38,588 bases of DNA from Actinomadura logoneensis (GCF_003428695.1 NZ_QURH01000146.1:1-38588); one strand, 5' to 3'. Numbered from the stretch's first letter, positions 8,103 to 16,443 are shown. Notes: generated from the sequence alone by a model not told the origin. Translations and numbers: made by a program.

Positions 8103-8763
8103 CCACCCACCCACTCGAGTGCGCCGCAAGAAGCGGCGCCCATCCGACAAGCCTCAGCATCCGCAAGGGCGACCCGGGAGCACTGAGGGTCTTGGTTGAT
8201 CGCCTCAGTCGCGTTCCGCGGTCCAGCGAAGGGTTAGCAGCCGGCCTTGGGCCCTCGGACGTTGCGCCAGCTCACCTCAGTGCGCGTGGTAGCGAAGTGC
8301 GCCCGTCCACGAGCAGGACGATCCGGCCTGCTCGTGGACGGGCCAACGGGGCGAACAGCATTTCTACGGCTCAATTACCAACTGTCGCCCTAACTCGTGC
8401 CTGTGTGAGGACATGCCCCAGAAGCCGCGACACCTCCGGAAGCGCAAACGCGCACCCAGCCGACATCTCCGCGAGCCGAAACTGCGATCGCATAAGCCGA
8501 GCCCTGTGCAAGCCATCGCAACGAGCAGCAACGCGTGAGATTACGCGACCTCGCCGAACAACGGATCGGCGACGGCCACATCCTCGATTTCCCCGGCGTC
8601 CTCCCAGGGCCCAACCTCGCTTGAAGAGTCGTGCTCGACTGATCCAGTCGATCCATGCGTTCTGACCAACGGCTGACCAAGCTCCCAGTATTGAACGCCT
8701 TGTTGCTCATGTGACGAACAGCCGCCATTGGCGTCTAGGCTGAGGGATCGCCTAGCCCGACTG
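8103..8763. other. Gene-poor interval between converging genes
   Basis: About 660 bases with no convincing gene. It contains the hairpin at 8301-8343. A 29-codon open stretch at 8535-8624 (GTG start, plus strand) encodes plausible protein sequence (LAEQRIGDGHILDFPGVLPG) and may be the end of a decayed gene. The opposite strand across 8541-8660 is also open, so neither can be trusted. Base composition is slightly lower in GC than its neighbours. Confidence 0.5.
8301..8343. terminator. Perfect 17-bp stem, likely bidirectional terminator
   Basis: Arms 8301-8317 and 8327-8343 are perfectly complementary, with a 9-base loop. The left arm reads GCCCGTCCACGAGCAGG. It lies between genes that converge from 8102 (plus) and 8764 (minus), and no T-tract follows. 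Bidirectional termination is the simplest reading; a recombination site or protein-binding palindrome remains possible. Confidence 0.55.
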
Positions 8764-9063
8764 TCAGTCGATCTGCCATGTCTTGATGGTGGCGTCGAGG
8801 GCTCCACTGTAATTGCGGTGTCCGACGGTGAGCCAGTGGCGGAGGAAGGCGATCTGGTCGGCCATGTCGGCGGCGGCGTCCGTCCATTCCCGGTGTGCGG
8901 CGTCGTAAGCGATGCGTGCGTCGCCCTCCCACTGGTCAAGGTGGGCCTTGAGGTCGTCATCCAGGGCGCTCAAGCAGTTGACGAACTCCTTGCGAACTGC
9001 CTCGAACGCTTCCACAGTTCGGCCCATCTGGCCCAGATCGACACGGACGGGACGATGGGTCAT
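8764..9063 (-). CDS. WXG100-family type VII secretion protein (Esx-like)
   Basis: A 99-residue helical-hairpin protein with the WXG motif at W45-E46-G47 in HLDQWEGDARIAYDAAH, the length and motif position of WXG100/ESAT-6 proteins, which are exported as dimers by ESX/type VII machinery. The second helix has WTDAAADMADQIAFLRHWL, and the tail ends TIKTWQID. It is the last gene of the minus-strand operon and overlaps the immunity gene upstream by four bases (9060-9063, ATGA). Its partner could be another helical protein in this operon. No core ESX ATPase or EccB/D genes lie in the window, so the export machinery must be elsewhere. Confidence 0.85.
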   Translation of the reverse strand: MTHRPVRVDLGQMGRTVEAFEAVRKEFVNCLSALDDDLKAHLDQWEGDARIAYDAAHREWTDAAADMADQIAFLRHWLTVGHRNYSGALDATIKTWQID

Positions 9064-9746
9064 CGGTCACTCCCGGTGACGGAGCGGTGTACGTGGGAGA
9101 GCCACGCCGAAGCGGGCAGCGGTGGGTCGACGTCCATGCCCAGCGTCGCCAACGCCTCGTCCAGTTCATTGTCCGCCATTTCCAATGCGAGCAGCTCAGC
9201 GATTTCGCCGATCAGCCGTGCGCGGTCGGCCGGGGTGGCGGTCTGGCCCCACGCGGCGGTAGCCGTGTCGTGATCAGCGAACTCGTCCCTGAAATCCTGG
9301 GTGAAATAGCAACCCAGGAACTGGGCGAGGGCCGGGAACCGTTGGTTCCACTCCCAGAAGGTGACAGGCGGCCCGGGTGGCGGGAAGCCGGAATCGACGG
9401 CCTGTTCGAGGAGCGTCGCGACGGTGTCCGCCCAGGAAGCGCCAGCCTTCTCACCCGCGGGGGTAACCGGCAGGGCATCATGGATCACCGACGGAACCGT
9501 GTCTGGTTCGTTCAGCAACCGCCCGGCCAACTGCCGTAGCTGCGCGGCGGCGATCGCCGCGAGGGCCGGATCGGAAATCACGGCCCAACGCAGGTATCCC
9601 GACAGAGCAGAGCTCGGGCGGCCGGGAACGTCGTCAGCGGGCAGGCCGGCGTAGGCGGCCAACAGGGGGAGGACGGCCCCGTGGGTGGCCATCTGGAAAC
9701 TGGGCCGCGAACCGGTGAGAGGCCAGCTGTCGGAATGTTCAGTCAC
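9060..9746 (-). CDS. CdiI-type immunity protein with N-terminal extension
   Basis: A 228-residue protein whose C-terminal half (about 137-225) matches the contact-dependent-inhibition immunity family: FPALAQFLGCYFTQDF, EFADHDTATAAW, then the helical ARLIGEIAELLAL and ELDEALATLGMDVDP. Such proteins bind and neutralise a cognate CdiA-CT-type toxin in the cytoplasm. Residues 1-125 form a separate, mostly helical region I do not recognise, which may recognise a different toxin. The start is GTG 9746, four bases after the stop of the RNase A-type orphan toxin, so the two are probably coupled. It also overlaps the WXG100 gene downstream. The family is clear; which toxin it neutralises is inferred from adjacency. 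Confidence 0.82.
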   Translation of the reverse strand: MTEHSDSWPLTGSRPSFQMATHGAVLPLLAAYAGLPADDVPGRPSSALSGYLRWAVISDPALAAIAAAQLRQLAGRLLNEPDTVPSVIHDALPVTPAGEKAGASWADTVATLLEQAVDSGFPPPGPPVTFWEWNQRFPALAQFLGCYFTQDFRDEFADHDTATAAWGQTATPADRARLIGEIAELLALEMADNELDEALATLGMDVDPPLPASAWLSHVHRSVTGSDR

Positions 9747-9750
9747 TGGA

Positions 9751-10041
9751 TCACACCATGGTCGGGTAGGCGGTCAGGACGATGAAGCCGTTCGCTTGCT
9801 GGGATGAGCGTTTGAGTACGACGCGCACGCCGTGGGCGTCGACCGGACCACGCCCGGCATAGTGCATGCCGCGTAGAAGAAACCGACCTGTGGGCTCGCT
9901 GGGGAAGTAGCCGTCGAGCCGCAGCCGGTCCGTGTGCCCATGGGTCAGCCACTCACGAATCGTCACAGTGTGGGCGTTCACTACCGCTTGGACGAACCTT
10001 TGAGCGGTGGATGTATCGATGAACGTCGAAGCCCCCCTCAT
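9751..10041 (-). CDS. Orphan, N-terminally truncated RNase A-type (CdiA-CT) toxin domain
   Basis: A 96-residue product matching the C-terminal two-thirds of the bacterial RNase A-like toxin domain: GASTFIDTSTAQRFVQAVV, EPTGRFLLRG, GVRVVLKR and the terminal VLTAYP with T90 and Y92. It aligns with residues about 511-596 of the large effector at 11519-13315, but the leading segment that in that effector carries the presumed catalytic His and Arg is absent. The start ATG (10041-10039) overlaps the TGA of the gene upstream. A longer open frame to 10116 is antisense-derived and lacks toxin sequence. It is either an inactive relic, an orphan module that could be recombined onto an effector, or an interfering fragment. 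The immunity gene follows 4 bases later. Confidence 0.75.
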   Translation of the reverse strand: MRGASTFIDTSTAQRFVQAVVNAHTVTIREWLTHGHTDRLRLDGYFPSEPTGRFLLRGMHYAGRGPVDAHGVRVVLKRSSQQANGFIVLTAYPTMV

Positions 10042-11462
10042 TGGTGCCGTTCCTCCTCGTGGGCCCAGATGTGTGCGGTCAGATCGGTGACCAAGTGTTC
10101 CAGTATCGGCCGCCACCCGGTCCCGGTGGCCCCGAGGTGTGCCATCGCCCCGTCTATGTCAACTTCGTTCGGTAGAAGGGCCAGCAGTTCAGCGAACTCT
10201 CCGATCAACGGCGGCAGCCCGATCCGGCAGGGCTCGTGCATCGACGCCAGGTCTGCGGTATGGGTTGACTCCGAAACGTCTGGACTTCCCTTGCCGAACG
10301 ATGCAATTCCCGGAAAGCGGAATCGTAGCTCCCACCCGTTCAAAGGCAATTCAGTGAGCGATGGCAGTATCGGGTTCGGGTAGGGATCGGAGAGATTGGC
10401 AGCAAGGTCGGCTAGTACATCAACCGCTCCGGTTCCACTCGACAGAACACCTTCGCCCAACAGTCTGATCAAAATGTCCGCGTCGTTTTCGAATTCAGCA
10501 ACCAGTGCTTCAAGATGCTCTATGGCCGGCGCGATCTCGTGCTCGAACCGTCTATGGGAAAAAGCTCGCCTGACTCGGAGTACCGCATCGTCCATGCACT
10601 CGGCAGACGTGTCATCGATCGGTTGCTGTTCGAATGCCGATACAAGTAGTACTGCATTTCCGTACCGCGGATCGGTCTCCCCTGGTAGAGCCGTGGAAAC
10701 TCTCTCAGGCCGGGTCACCAGTGGCGAATCGATGAAGCTGGTCGTTTGAAGTTTGCGGGTCATCGCACTGGTTGCAGTTCCGAACCAGTTCAGCCATCCC
10801 GTACCGGGGCATCCTGTCGTCGGCAGCCCAAGCTCCTCGCTGCTCCGTGCGAGCGCACGCAGTTCGAAGAATGAACCGACGGATGTTGCCAACCAGTCGT
10901 GATCTCTCGGATAGCCGGACCGGACGTCCTCGGTCAGGACCGCTGTGTTAATGATTTCAGCAGACAGGGATTCGCTGGCTTCGGCTTTTCCCTGCTTTCC
11001 CGAGCGGTGCAGCCATGTCGCAGTCAATTCTCTAAATGCTGGAAACAGTCTGCCGAACTCTCCTGCGTAAGGAAGGCGTGTGGCGTCGACCAGAGTAGTG
11101 TTGTCTACGCGGGACAGCAGTTCTGTGAGGCCGGCGAAGGCTTGGTCGACAGATGCGCCAAAAGTTTCTTTCAGTTCTTGCTCGAACTCGCTATCGAAAG
11201 TTGGATTGTCGCCGTACTCGTCGCTGAGATTCATCCATGATTCATCTGTGCTGGTAAGCGCTCGGAGGGCCGACTGCAGTTCCACTCGATCATAGATCGC
11301 AGCACGACTGCGTGGATGCCGGATGATTCGTGCAAAGTGCAGCGGGAAGTCTGCGAGTCGGAAAGCTGGGGATATTCGTCCGTCAACCCCCAAGCGACAG
11401 GAGGATATTACGTTCAGCAGAGCACTGAAGTCTTCTGGACGAGGAGGGTCGAGGTCCGTCAT
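10038..11462 (-). CDS. Mosaic low-GC protein with CdiI-like C-terminus, probable immunity factor
   Basis: A 474-residue cytoplasmic-looking protein with no signal peptide or membrane segment. The first 400 residues are helical and unrecognised. The last 65 (LIGEFAELLALLPNEVDIDG, then AMAHLG) closely resemble the C-terminal half of the CdiI protein at 9060-9746 (LIGEIAELLAL, ALATLG). A strong GGAAGGAG site 8 bases before ATG 11462 fixes the start. GC content is visibly lower than in flanking genes, especially 10400-11450, suggesting recent acquisition. It directly follows the RNase A-type effector, the usual place for cognate immunity, and its stop overlaps the start of the truncated toxin. 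An immunity role is inference. Confidence 0.65.
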   Translation of the reverse strand: MTDLDPPRPEDFSALLNVISSCRLGVDGRISPAFRLADFPLHFARIIRHPRSRAAIYDRVELQSALRALTSTDESWMNLSDEYGDNPTFDSEFEQELKETFGASVDQAFAGLTELLSRVDNTTLVDATRLPYAGEFGRLFPAFRELTATWLHRSGKQGKAEASESLSAEIINTAVLTEDVRSGYPRDHDWLATSVGSFFELRALARSSEELGLPTTGCPGTGWLNWFGTATSAMTRKLQTTSFIDSPLVTRPERVSTALPGETDPRYGNAVLLVSAFEQQPIDDTSAECMDDAVLRVRRAFSHRRFEHEIAPAIEHLEALVAEFENDADILIRLLGEGVLSSGTGAVDVLADLAANLSDPYPNPILPSLTELPLNGWELRFRFPGIASFGKGSPDVSESTHTADLASMHEPCRIGLPPLIGEFAELLALLPNEVDIDGAMAHLGATGTGWRPILEHLVTDLTAHIWAHEEERHQ

Positions 11463-11518
11463 AGATCAAACTCCTTCCTCGCTGCAGTCCACTGAAATCG
11501 GATACCCGGCATTTGGAT

Positions 11519-13315
11519 CTATGCTTCAGGATATGCCGTATTGACATAGAAGCGTGGTTCTACCCCTGGTGGCGCGAGATGGATCCTCAGCCGAATTTTG
11601 GTGGGGTGAGATATGTTTCCATTGCGATCGAGGGATCGCCCTACTGGCTCATGTGCATCGTAGAGAAATTCCGTGCTCTGACTCCCTCTTTCGATCATCC
11701 GTCGAATCTTCCGCTCACCTTCCGGACTATTGATCGCCTCTTGGACATATTTCCGGGCGTCTGCGAGGGATTCGAAGGTGGAAGATGACCTCGATTTGCT
11801 CGGCGGCTCGCTGTCCAGCCGGTGCTGCAGCTGCTCATCGGTCTTTCCAACATGCTTGTCGATGACATGAGATTTTCCTGGCCCACCCTCCTGACCTGCG
11901 AGGTCGATGGGAAAGGGGACGCCGTCTGGGGGCGTGGGGCGCCCCTGAGAGCCCTTCCCGTGCTCATCTGTTCCTCGTAGCCCAGGATAGTTGAAGTCGT
12001 GCATCGCGCGGTCACCGACCGACTCACTTTGGGCCTCCATGGCCTGGAGGGTTGGAACCCGCATCGAGGCATGCTCTAGCAACTTGAGGAGGCCGGCCAT
12101 ATCCTGAGCCTCCTGAAAGCCATTAATTGGTTGAATGTATTTGGTTATGATGACGCGTCCGCACTCGATGAGGAGCCCAGGTTCGAACACCCCCGCGAGT
12201 GCCGCCGTGATTGCGACGGCCCCTTCTTTCGAGGCGAGGTCGGCGATCAGATCGAAGATTTCGGGACCAACGCGCTGTTTCAGAGCTTCCCGAGTTTGAA
12301 CAGTGGCTTCAGCATGGTGCCTGCACATACTGGCAAGTTTGTTGGACGCGTCCCCCAGTACATGCAGCGGCGCGTTGCTGCTGCTACCGCGATCCCATGG
12401 GGCCTTGCCCCAAATGCGACTGCAGAAGACCTGCATCTGCTTTTGCCAGGTGGTGACCGTGTCAGCGGTGATGCCGCGCTTGCCGACTGCGTCGGAGTCG
12501 ATGGTGATCGTGTTAAGGATGCGGTTGACCTCGACCGACAGGGCGCTGACGGCACTGGCCGCCTGGGTCCACTGTGCCGCCGCCTGATTCAAGCGATCGG
12601 GGTGGCCCCGCGGAAAGGCTTTGAGGATTTCTCCGAAAGCCATGTCAATCACGAGCTGCCCGCCGAGCGACGACATGTCCATGTAGCCGCTTCCTGATGC
12701 TGGGGCTGGGCGCCTGTACGTGAAGTCGCGGAATTGTGGTACCGGTCGCGTGCCAGCTACCGCACCAGTTCCGTGCTTCGAATGCCAGTCTGCGGTGACG
12801 AAGTTGTTCGCAGTGACGGTGAGGCCCTCACTGACGCCACCGAGTGCCATCACCAGCTTTTCCCACACGATGACTATCTGATGCGCGACAGGATCGTAGC
12901 GAGTCCCGAAAAATTCTCCCCCGTAATCTTTGCCAGCCATGTCATTGTTGTCGGACAAGGCTCGGGATGTGCTGAGCATTGCTGTGCCGAACACGTCACT
13001 TGCCCGGTGCATGGCATCTGCCGCTGCATAAACCTTAGCCGGGTCGACGTCTATTACCCCCGTATGGCCGCCGATCTGGTCAGGGTTGGAATAGGGGGAG
13101 TTCGGTCTTGATGACGGCTGCGTTCGGCCAGGTGGCGAGGACGAATTATTCGGTGCAGGGAGATGTGGGGAGTTAGTCGCAGGTGGACCTGGTGATCCCG
13201 ACGGCGATGGATGCGGGGAGGGATTATTCGTTGCCGGGGGAGCCGAAGGCGGTCGCGTTGTGGCGGGTGGTCCGCCAGTCGAAGGGGGATTGGAAGGCGG
13301 GACAGGCGAGCCCAT
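11519..13315 (-). CDS. Type VII-linked polymorphic effector with C-terminal RNase A-type toxin
   Basis: A 598-residue multidomain protein. Residues 1-80 are Pro/Ser/Asn-rich and disordered. About 86-330 hold WXG/LXG-like helical segments (DVDPAKVYAAADAMHRASDV; LNQAAAQWTQAASAVSAL). About 330-465 contain further helices, including a hydrophobic stretch (AVAITAALAGVFEPGLLI). The C-terminal 120 residues form a CdiA-CT RNase A-like toxin: SHVIDKHVGKTDEQLQHRL, SSSTFESLADARKYV, EPVGRSL and NTAYPEA. H488, R499, T593 and Y595 sit where the catalytic His, Arg, Thr and Tyr of this family are expected. The enzyme should cleave RNA in target cells. The start follows CGGAGG by 8 bases. Export through an ESX system is inferred from the operon (mycosin, WXG proteins). 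GC is lower towards the toxin end. Confidence 0.82.
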   Translation of the reverse strand: MGSPVPPSNPPSTGGPPATTRPPSAPPATNNPSPHPSPSGSPGPPATNSPHLPAPNNSSSPPGRTQPSSRPNSPYSNPDQIGGHTGVIDVDPAKVYAAADAMHRASDVFGTAMLSTSRALSDNNDMAGKDYGGEFFGTRYDPVAHQIVIVWEKLVMALGGVSEGLTVTANNFVTADWHSKHGTGAVAGTRPVPQFRDFTYRRPAPASGSGYMDMSSLGGQLVIDMAFGEILKAFPRGHPDRLNQAAAQWTQAASAVSALSVEVNRILNTITIDSDAVGKRGITADTVTTWQKQMQVFCSRIWGKAPWDRGSSSNAPLHVLGDASNKLASMCRHHAEATVQTREALKQRVGPEIFDLIADLASKEGAVAITAALAGVFEPGLLIECGRVIITKYIQPINGFQEAQDMAGLLKLLEHASMRVPTLQAMEAQSESVGDRAMHDFNYPGLRGTDEHGKGSQGRPTPPDGVPFPIDLAGQEGGPGKSHVIDKHVGKTDEQLQHRLDSEPPSKSRSSSTFESLADARKYVQEAINSPEGERKIRRMIERGSQSTEFLYDAHEPVGRSLDRNGNISHPTKIRLRIHLAPPGVEPRFYVNTAYPEA

Positions 13316-13450
13316 GAGACATACCTCCGTTGGACATAGACATATAAAATGGGGTGCTAGGTGAAAGTCTCCAGTCCGACCTGGTGATCAGTTTCTCCAA
13401 AGGTGTGCCGGAAAGCCCACAGTGGCGATCTCGCCTTGAGTTCCAGCGCC
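13316..13450 (-). promoter_or_regulatory. Intergenic gap before the effector, AT-rich, possible internal promoter
   Basis: The 135-base gap between mycosin and effector genes is the widest within this operon. It contains an AT-rich patch (TATAAAAT around 13344-13352; minus-strand TTTTATATGTC) about 30 bases upstream of the effector start. This would suit a -10 region and separate expression of the toxin module. No confident -35 is seen. Confidence 0.3.
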
Positions 13451-14680
13451 TCATGTCCTTCTTCTTGCTCGCCAAAAATATGTAAGCGCCATGCCAAGTG
13501 AAAGAGTGGTCAACAAAAGTCCGCCCATGGCCATGAGAATCCACGTCTGTGCCATCTTTGTAGATGGAGATCTTCGTTTTTGAGGCACAGAAAGCTGGGA
13601 GTGTGATGGCCGGCTCGACGGTGACGTTGTGGGAAGTGTGCGACTCTGCCAACGGTCGAAAGCCTCGTACAGTGGGTTAGGCGCCGTCGAGGGCACCGGG
13701 TGGTTCGCGAGATCGATGGCGGCAGGCAGGTCAAGGAGGCCAAAACCGGTCTGGTTGTTCCAACCTGGGCGGCCGATGGGACGAGCCGTGGCGAAGAGGC
13801 GCTGTACGAGGGTTCGAGCGGGCATAGTCGGGTGCTTCGCGCGGATGAGGGCGATAGCAGCTGACGTCAAGTCGGCTGACAGGCTGGTTCCAGCCGCCTT
13901 GCGGAGTAGTCCGTGCTTGTCCACGACGGTCATGTCCGCGCCTGGTGCGGCGAGGGTCACATAGTTCTGCCGCTGGGTCTTCTGCCAAGGACGGAGGGAT
14001 TTGGTGACACTACCGACTGCGACAACACCTGGGCAGGACGCGGGTAGTTCGGGTGCATTTTCTGCGTTCCCGTCGTTCCCTGCGGCTGCGACTAGAATTA
14101 CGTCGCGTTCCAGGGCGTACTTGATAGCGGGCGCCAGTTGGGGGTCACAATGCACGGGCGTGAACGTCGTTGAGTCCTGCCCGAAAGACATATTGATGAC
14201 TTTGGCGCCACGATCGACTGCGGTCCTGATCGCGCTGGCGAGGACGTCTCCGCCCAATGAGGAGACCGGGATCCGTATCGGAAGCACCTTCGCATCGGGC
14301 GCGAGGCCTACATAGCCCGTGGTCCCGCCGCCGCGCCCCACCATCTGGATGGTGGTGGCGGTTCCGTGGCCAGGCGATTCCGTGTCGAGGTCGACGCGGC
14401 CGTCGGTGCTGTGGTCGACCAGGTCGACGCCGGGAACGATCGCACCCGAGAGTTCGGGCAACTTCGCGTTGACACCGTAGTCGAGCACCGCGATGGTGAC
14501 TCCGGAGCCCCGAGTCAGCGGCCAGATCGTGTCCTGCACCGACCAGGTTCGAAACCACCACTCATCCGAGCGTGGGGACGGTGTTGCTGCCTCGGCTGGG
14601 ATTGGCGCGCCGATGGCCGCGGCACTGGCCAGCGCCGCGGCCACCAGCCGGCGCCACGGCCGGGGAAGGAACCTGGTCAA
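13451..14680 (-). CDS. mycP: Mycosin-type subtilisin protease of type VII secretion (MycP)
   Basis: A 409-residue S8 peptidase with signal peptide (residues 1-31, AIGAPIPAEA), subtilisin domain and one C-terminal transmembrane helix (about 379-402) with a basic tail, the architecture of the membrane-anchored mycosins that support ESX secretion. The triad is D67 (AVLDYGV), H105 (GHGTAT) and S266 (AAGTSLSA), with the oxyanion Asn in AAAGNDG. All catalytic residues are present. The first codon is TTG (14680-14678), overlapping the TGA of the upstream gene; a GTG 12 codons later is the alternative start. Mycosins stabilise the ESX complex and process substrates. The gene sits between WXG substrates and the toxin effector, without core ESX genes in the window. 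Confidence 0.9.
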   Translation of the reverse strand: MTRFLPRPWRRLVAAALASAAAIGAPIPAEAATPSPRSDEWWFRTWSVQDTIWPLTRGSGVTIAVLDYGVNAKLPELSGAIVPGVDLVDHSTDGRVDLDTESPGHGTATTIQMVGRGGGTTGYVGLAPDAKVLPIRIPVSSLGGDVLASAIRTAVDRGAKVINMSFGQDSTTFTPVHCDPQLAPAIKYALERDVILVAAAGNDGNAENAPELPASCPGVVAVGSVTKSLRPWQKTQRQNYVTLAAPGADMTVVDKHGLLRKAAGTSLSADLTSAAIALIRAKHPTMPARTLVQRLFATARPIGRPGWNNQTGFGLLDLPAAIDLANHPVPSTAPNPLYEAFDRWQSRTLPTTSPSSRPSHSQLSVPQKRRSPSTKMAQTWILMAMGGLLLTTLSLGMALTYFWRARRRT

Positions 14681-15978
14681 GAGACAGTCGGAGGCTTAGG
14701 GCCAGAGGCTTGTTGCGCATTTCCTGCTTCGAGCTCGATGATGCGCGCCAGGGCCGCTTGCAACATTGCCGCAGTGTCCAGATCGTCCAGCGGGGACTCG
14801 GTGGGTGTATCTGGCTCACTCGCAGGCGGGGGTGCCTCGCCGATGATCCCCGGGACGGACACCACATCGCCATCCCAAAGGCTGCGTTCCTCGGCCAGCC
14901 AAGCGCCACGACTGCGTTCACGGTCCTTGTCTTCTCCGGCTCCGTGTCCAGGCAGTCCCGTTACTCCAGATGATCCAGTGCGTCCTGTCGAGCCAGCCCC
15001 AGAGGCATTGGCGGGTGCGCTCCTCCCGATCCCGGACCCGGCTCCTGGGCCAGTGATGATTCCGAGGCCAGAGGGACCGGGAGCAGTGCCTAGTCCCGAG
15101 CCACCGCTTCCAACTGGCGACGAGCCCGGTCCTATGCCGTTGCCGAAGGGGAACGAGCCGGGAGGCCCGCCCGTCCCGGAAGGGCCAGGCCCAGTGGGAT
15201 CGAACTCGGAAAGGTTGATCCCGCGTGGATTGCCACTGCCATCAGGCCACCACTGCCTCGGTTCATTGTCGTCGTGAGAGTGAGGGTGGGTGGTGGCCGA
15301 ACCGTCACCCCCTGCCCCGTGACCCGGTACGTGCTGAGGCTCGTAGCCACTTGGGTGATGTCCTTCGCCTGCCGGGGATGCTGTTGTATGGCGCCCCGTG
15401 CCGTTTCCTCCGCCGGACGCCTCTGGCCCACCACCCGAGTTCGGTCCGCCGCCGGAGCCCGACGTGTGGCTGATAGGAGGCCCCCACTCCCCGTGATCGC
15501 CACCCATGGTCCGGGGGAGCTTGGTCGAGAGGCTGTCCGGCATGGCTTGCCAGGTCTCGGTGATGCGGCCGTTGGCGGCTTGCATCCACTGCTGGGCTTC
15601 TTGGGTGGTCTTGGGGGTGGGCATGCTGGTGTGGTACCAGGACAGGTAGCCGTCGCCGTGAGCTCGCACGGCGCGGCCGGCGCTGTCGGACTGCTGGAAG
15701 ATCTGCAACGCGGCTTCGTGCATGTCCAGCAGCCGTGCCTGCGCGGCGTTGGAGGCAGGGCCGGTCCAAGCGTCCGCCAGCTCATTGGAGAACGATTTGA
15801 GGTCGGCCACCATCTGCTCATATGTGCTGGCGAAGCTGATGAAGGACTGTCCTGCACGGCTGACAGCGGCTGGGTCGGTGCCTTTCAACAGAGCGGTGAT
15901 CTGCTCCTTGGACGTGTAGGACTCCGGTGAACCTGCGGGTGCCGCGCCTTTGAGGGGCACGTTGTTGACGTTGCTCAT
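14677..15978 (-). CDS. Gly/Pro-rich WXG-domain protein (PPE/EspB-like type VII substrate)
   Basis: A 433-residue protein with a helical WXG-like domain at about 25-150 (W71-T72-G73 in ADAWTGPASNAAQARLLDM) and a conserved-looking GDGYLSWYHTSMP. A long low-complexity region rich in Gly, Ser, Pro and His follows (about 160-350), then a charged C-terminus with a short helix (AAMLQAALARIIELEA). This layout resembles actinobacterial PPE-like or EspB-like ESX substrates. Start ATG 15978 has CCGGAG about 9 bases upstream. The gene lies 15 bases after the preceding helical protein and overlaps the mycosin gene by TTGA. Exact partner and role are unknown. Confidence 0.75.
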   Translation of the reverse strand: MSNVNNVPLKGAAPAGSPESYTSKEQITALLKGTDPAAVSRAGQSFISFASTYEQMVADLKSFSNELADAWTGPASNAAQARLLDMHEAALQIFQQSDSAGRAVRAHGDGYLSWYHTSMPTPKTTQEAQQWMQAANGRITETWQAMPDSLSTKLPRTMGGDHGEWGPPISHTSGSGGGPNSGGGPEASGGGNGTGRHTTASPAGEGHHPSGYEPQHVPGHGAGGDGSATTHPHSHDDNEPRQWWPDGSGNPRGINLSEFDPTGPGPSGTGGPPGSFPFGNGIGPGSSPVGSGGSGLGTAPGPSGLGIITGPGAGSGIGRSAPANASGAGSTGRTGSSGVTGLPGHGAGEDKDRERSRGAWLAEERSLWDGDVVSVPGIIGEAPPPASEPDTPTESPLDDLDTAAMLQAALARIIELEAGNAQQASGPKPPTVS

Positions 15979-15993
15979 GGCAGGGACTCCGGG

Positions 15994-16443
15994 TTACCAG
16001 GACGGGCCAGCGGCCTTGGGCGACGTGGACAGGGGGCTTGGCGCGTGGCTTGGCCGCGGTGCTGCCTTGAGGAGTTGGTCCAGCCGATTGATCTTCGCGT
16101 CGATGATCTGCTCGTGCTCGTCGTAGACGTTCATCGTGACGTGAAGTCGGTGGACCATGTCCCGCAGTGCGTGCACGAATGAGATGTGCTGCGCCGTGAT
16201 GCCTCGGTGTGTGGTGGTCACGGTGCCTGCCAGCCCGGTGGCGGCGTCCCACTGGCCGTAGGCGGACGCGGGGACCGATCCCGCCGTCGTCAGATGGGCG
16301 GTTGCTGAGTCCACCATTGTTTCCAAGTAGCCCTCAAGTTTGCGGGCAAGGGGCCGCAGGTCCTGGTGGACGACGTCGGCGCCGTTGCTGGCGAGTCCTT
16401 TCCAGTTGTCCTGCGGGTTGGTGTTAGGGCCGTCGTGGGCCAT
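15994..16443 (-). CDS. Small helical WXG-like type VII secretion protein
   Basis: A 149-residue, almost fully alpha-helical protein with a WxA/WXG-like turn (ASAYGQWDAATGLAG) between two long helices, and a final coiled-coil-like helix (HEQIIDAKINRLDQLLKAA) before a Pro/Ser tail. I infer an Esx/EspC-like role: a partner or chaperone for the Gly-rich protein encoded 15 bases downstream. GGAGGAG ends 3 bases before ATG 16443, a strong ribosome site, and the gene is first in the operon. No signal peptide is present. Confidence 0.65.
   Translation of the reverse strand: MAHDGPNTNPQDNWKGLASNGADVVHQDLRPLARKLEGYLETMVDSATAHLTTAGSVPASAYGQWDAATGLAGTVTTTHRGITAQHISFVHALRDMVHRLHVTMNVYDEHEQIIDAKINRLDQLLKAAPRPSHAPSPLSTSPKAAGPSW

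Noticed and set aside
10042-10116. N-terminal extension of the orphan toxin
   Set aside because: The extra 25 residues are antisense-phase sequence of the upstream gene and carry no toxin motif; ATG 10041 overlaps the upstream stop.
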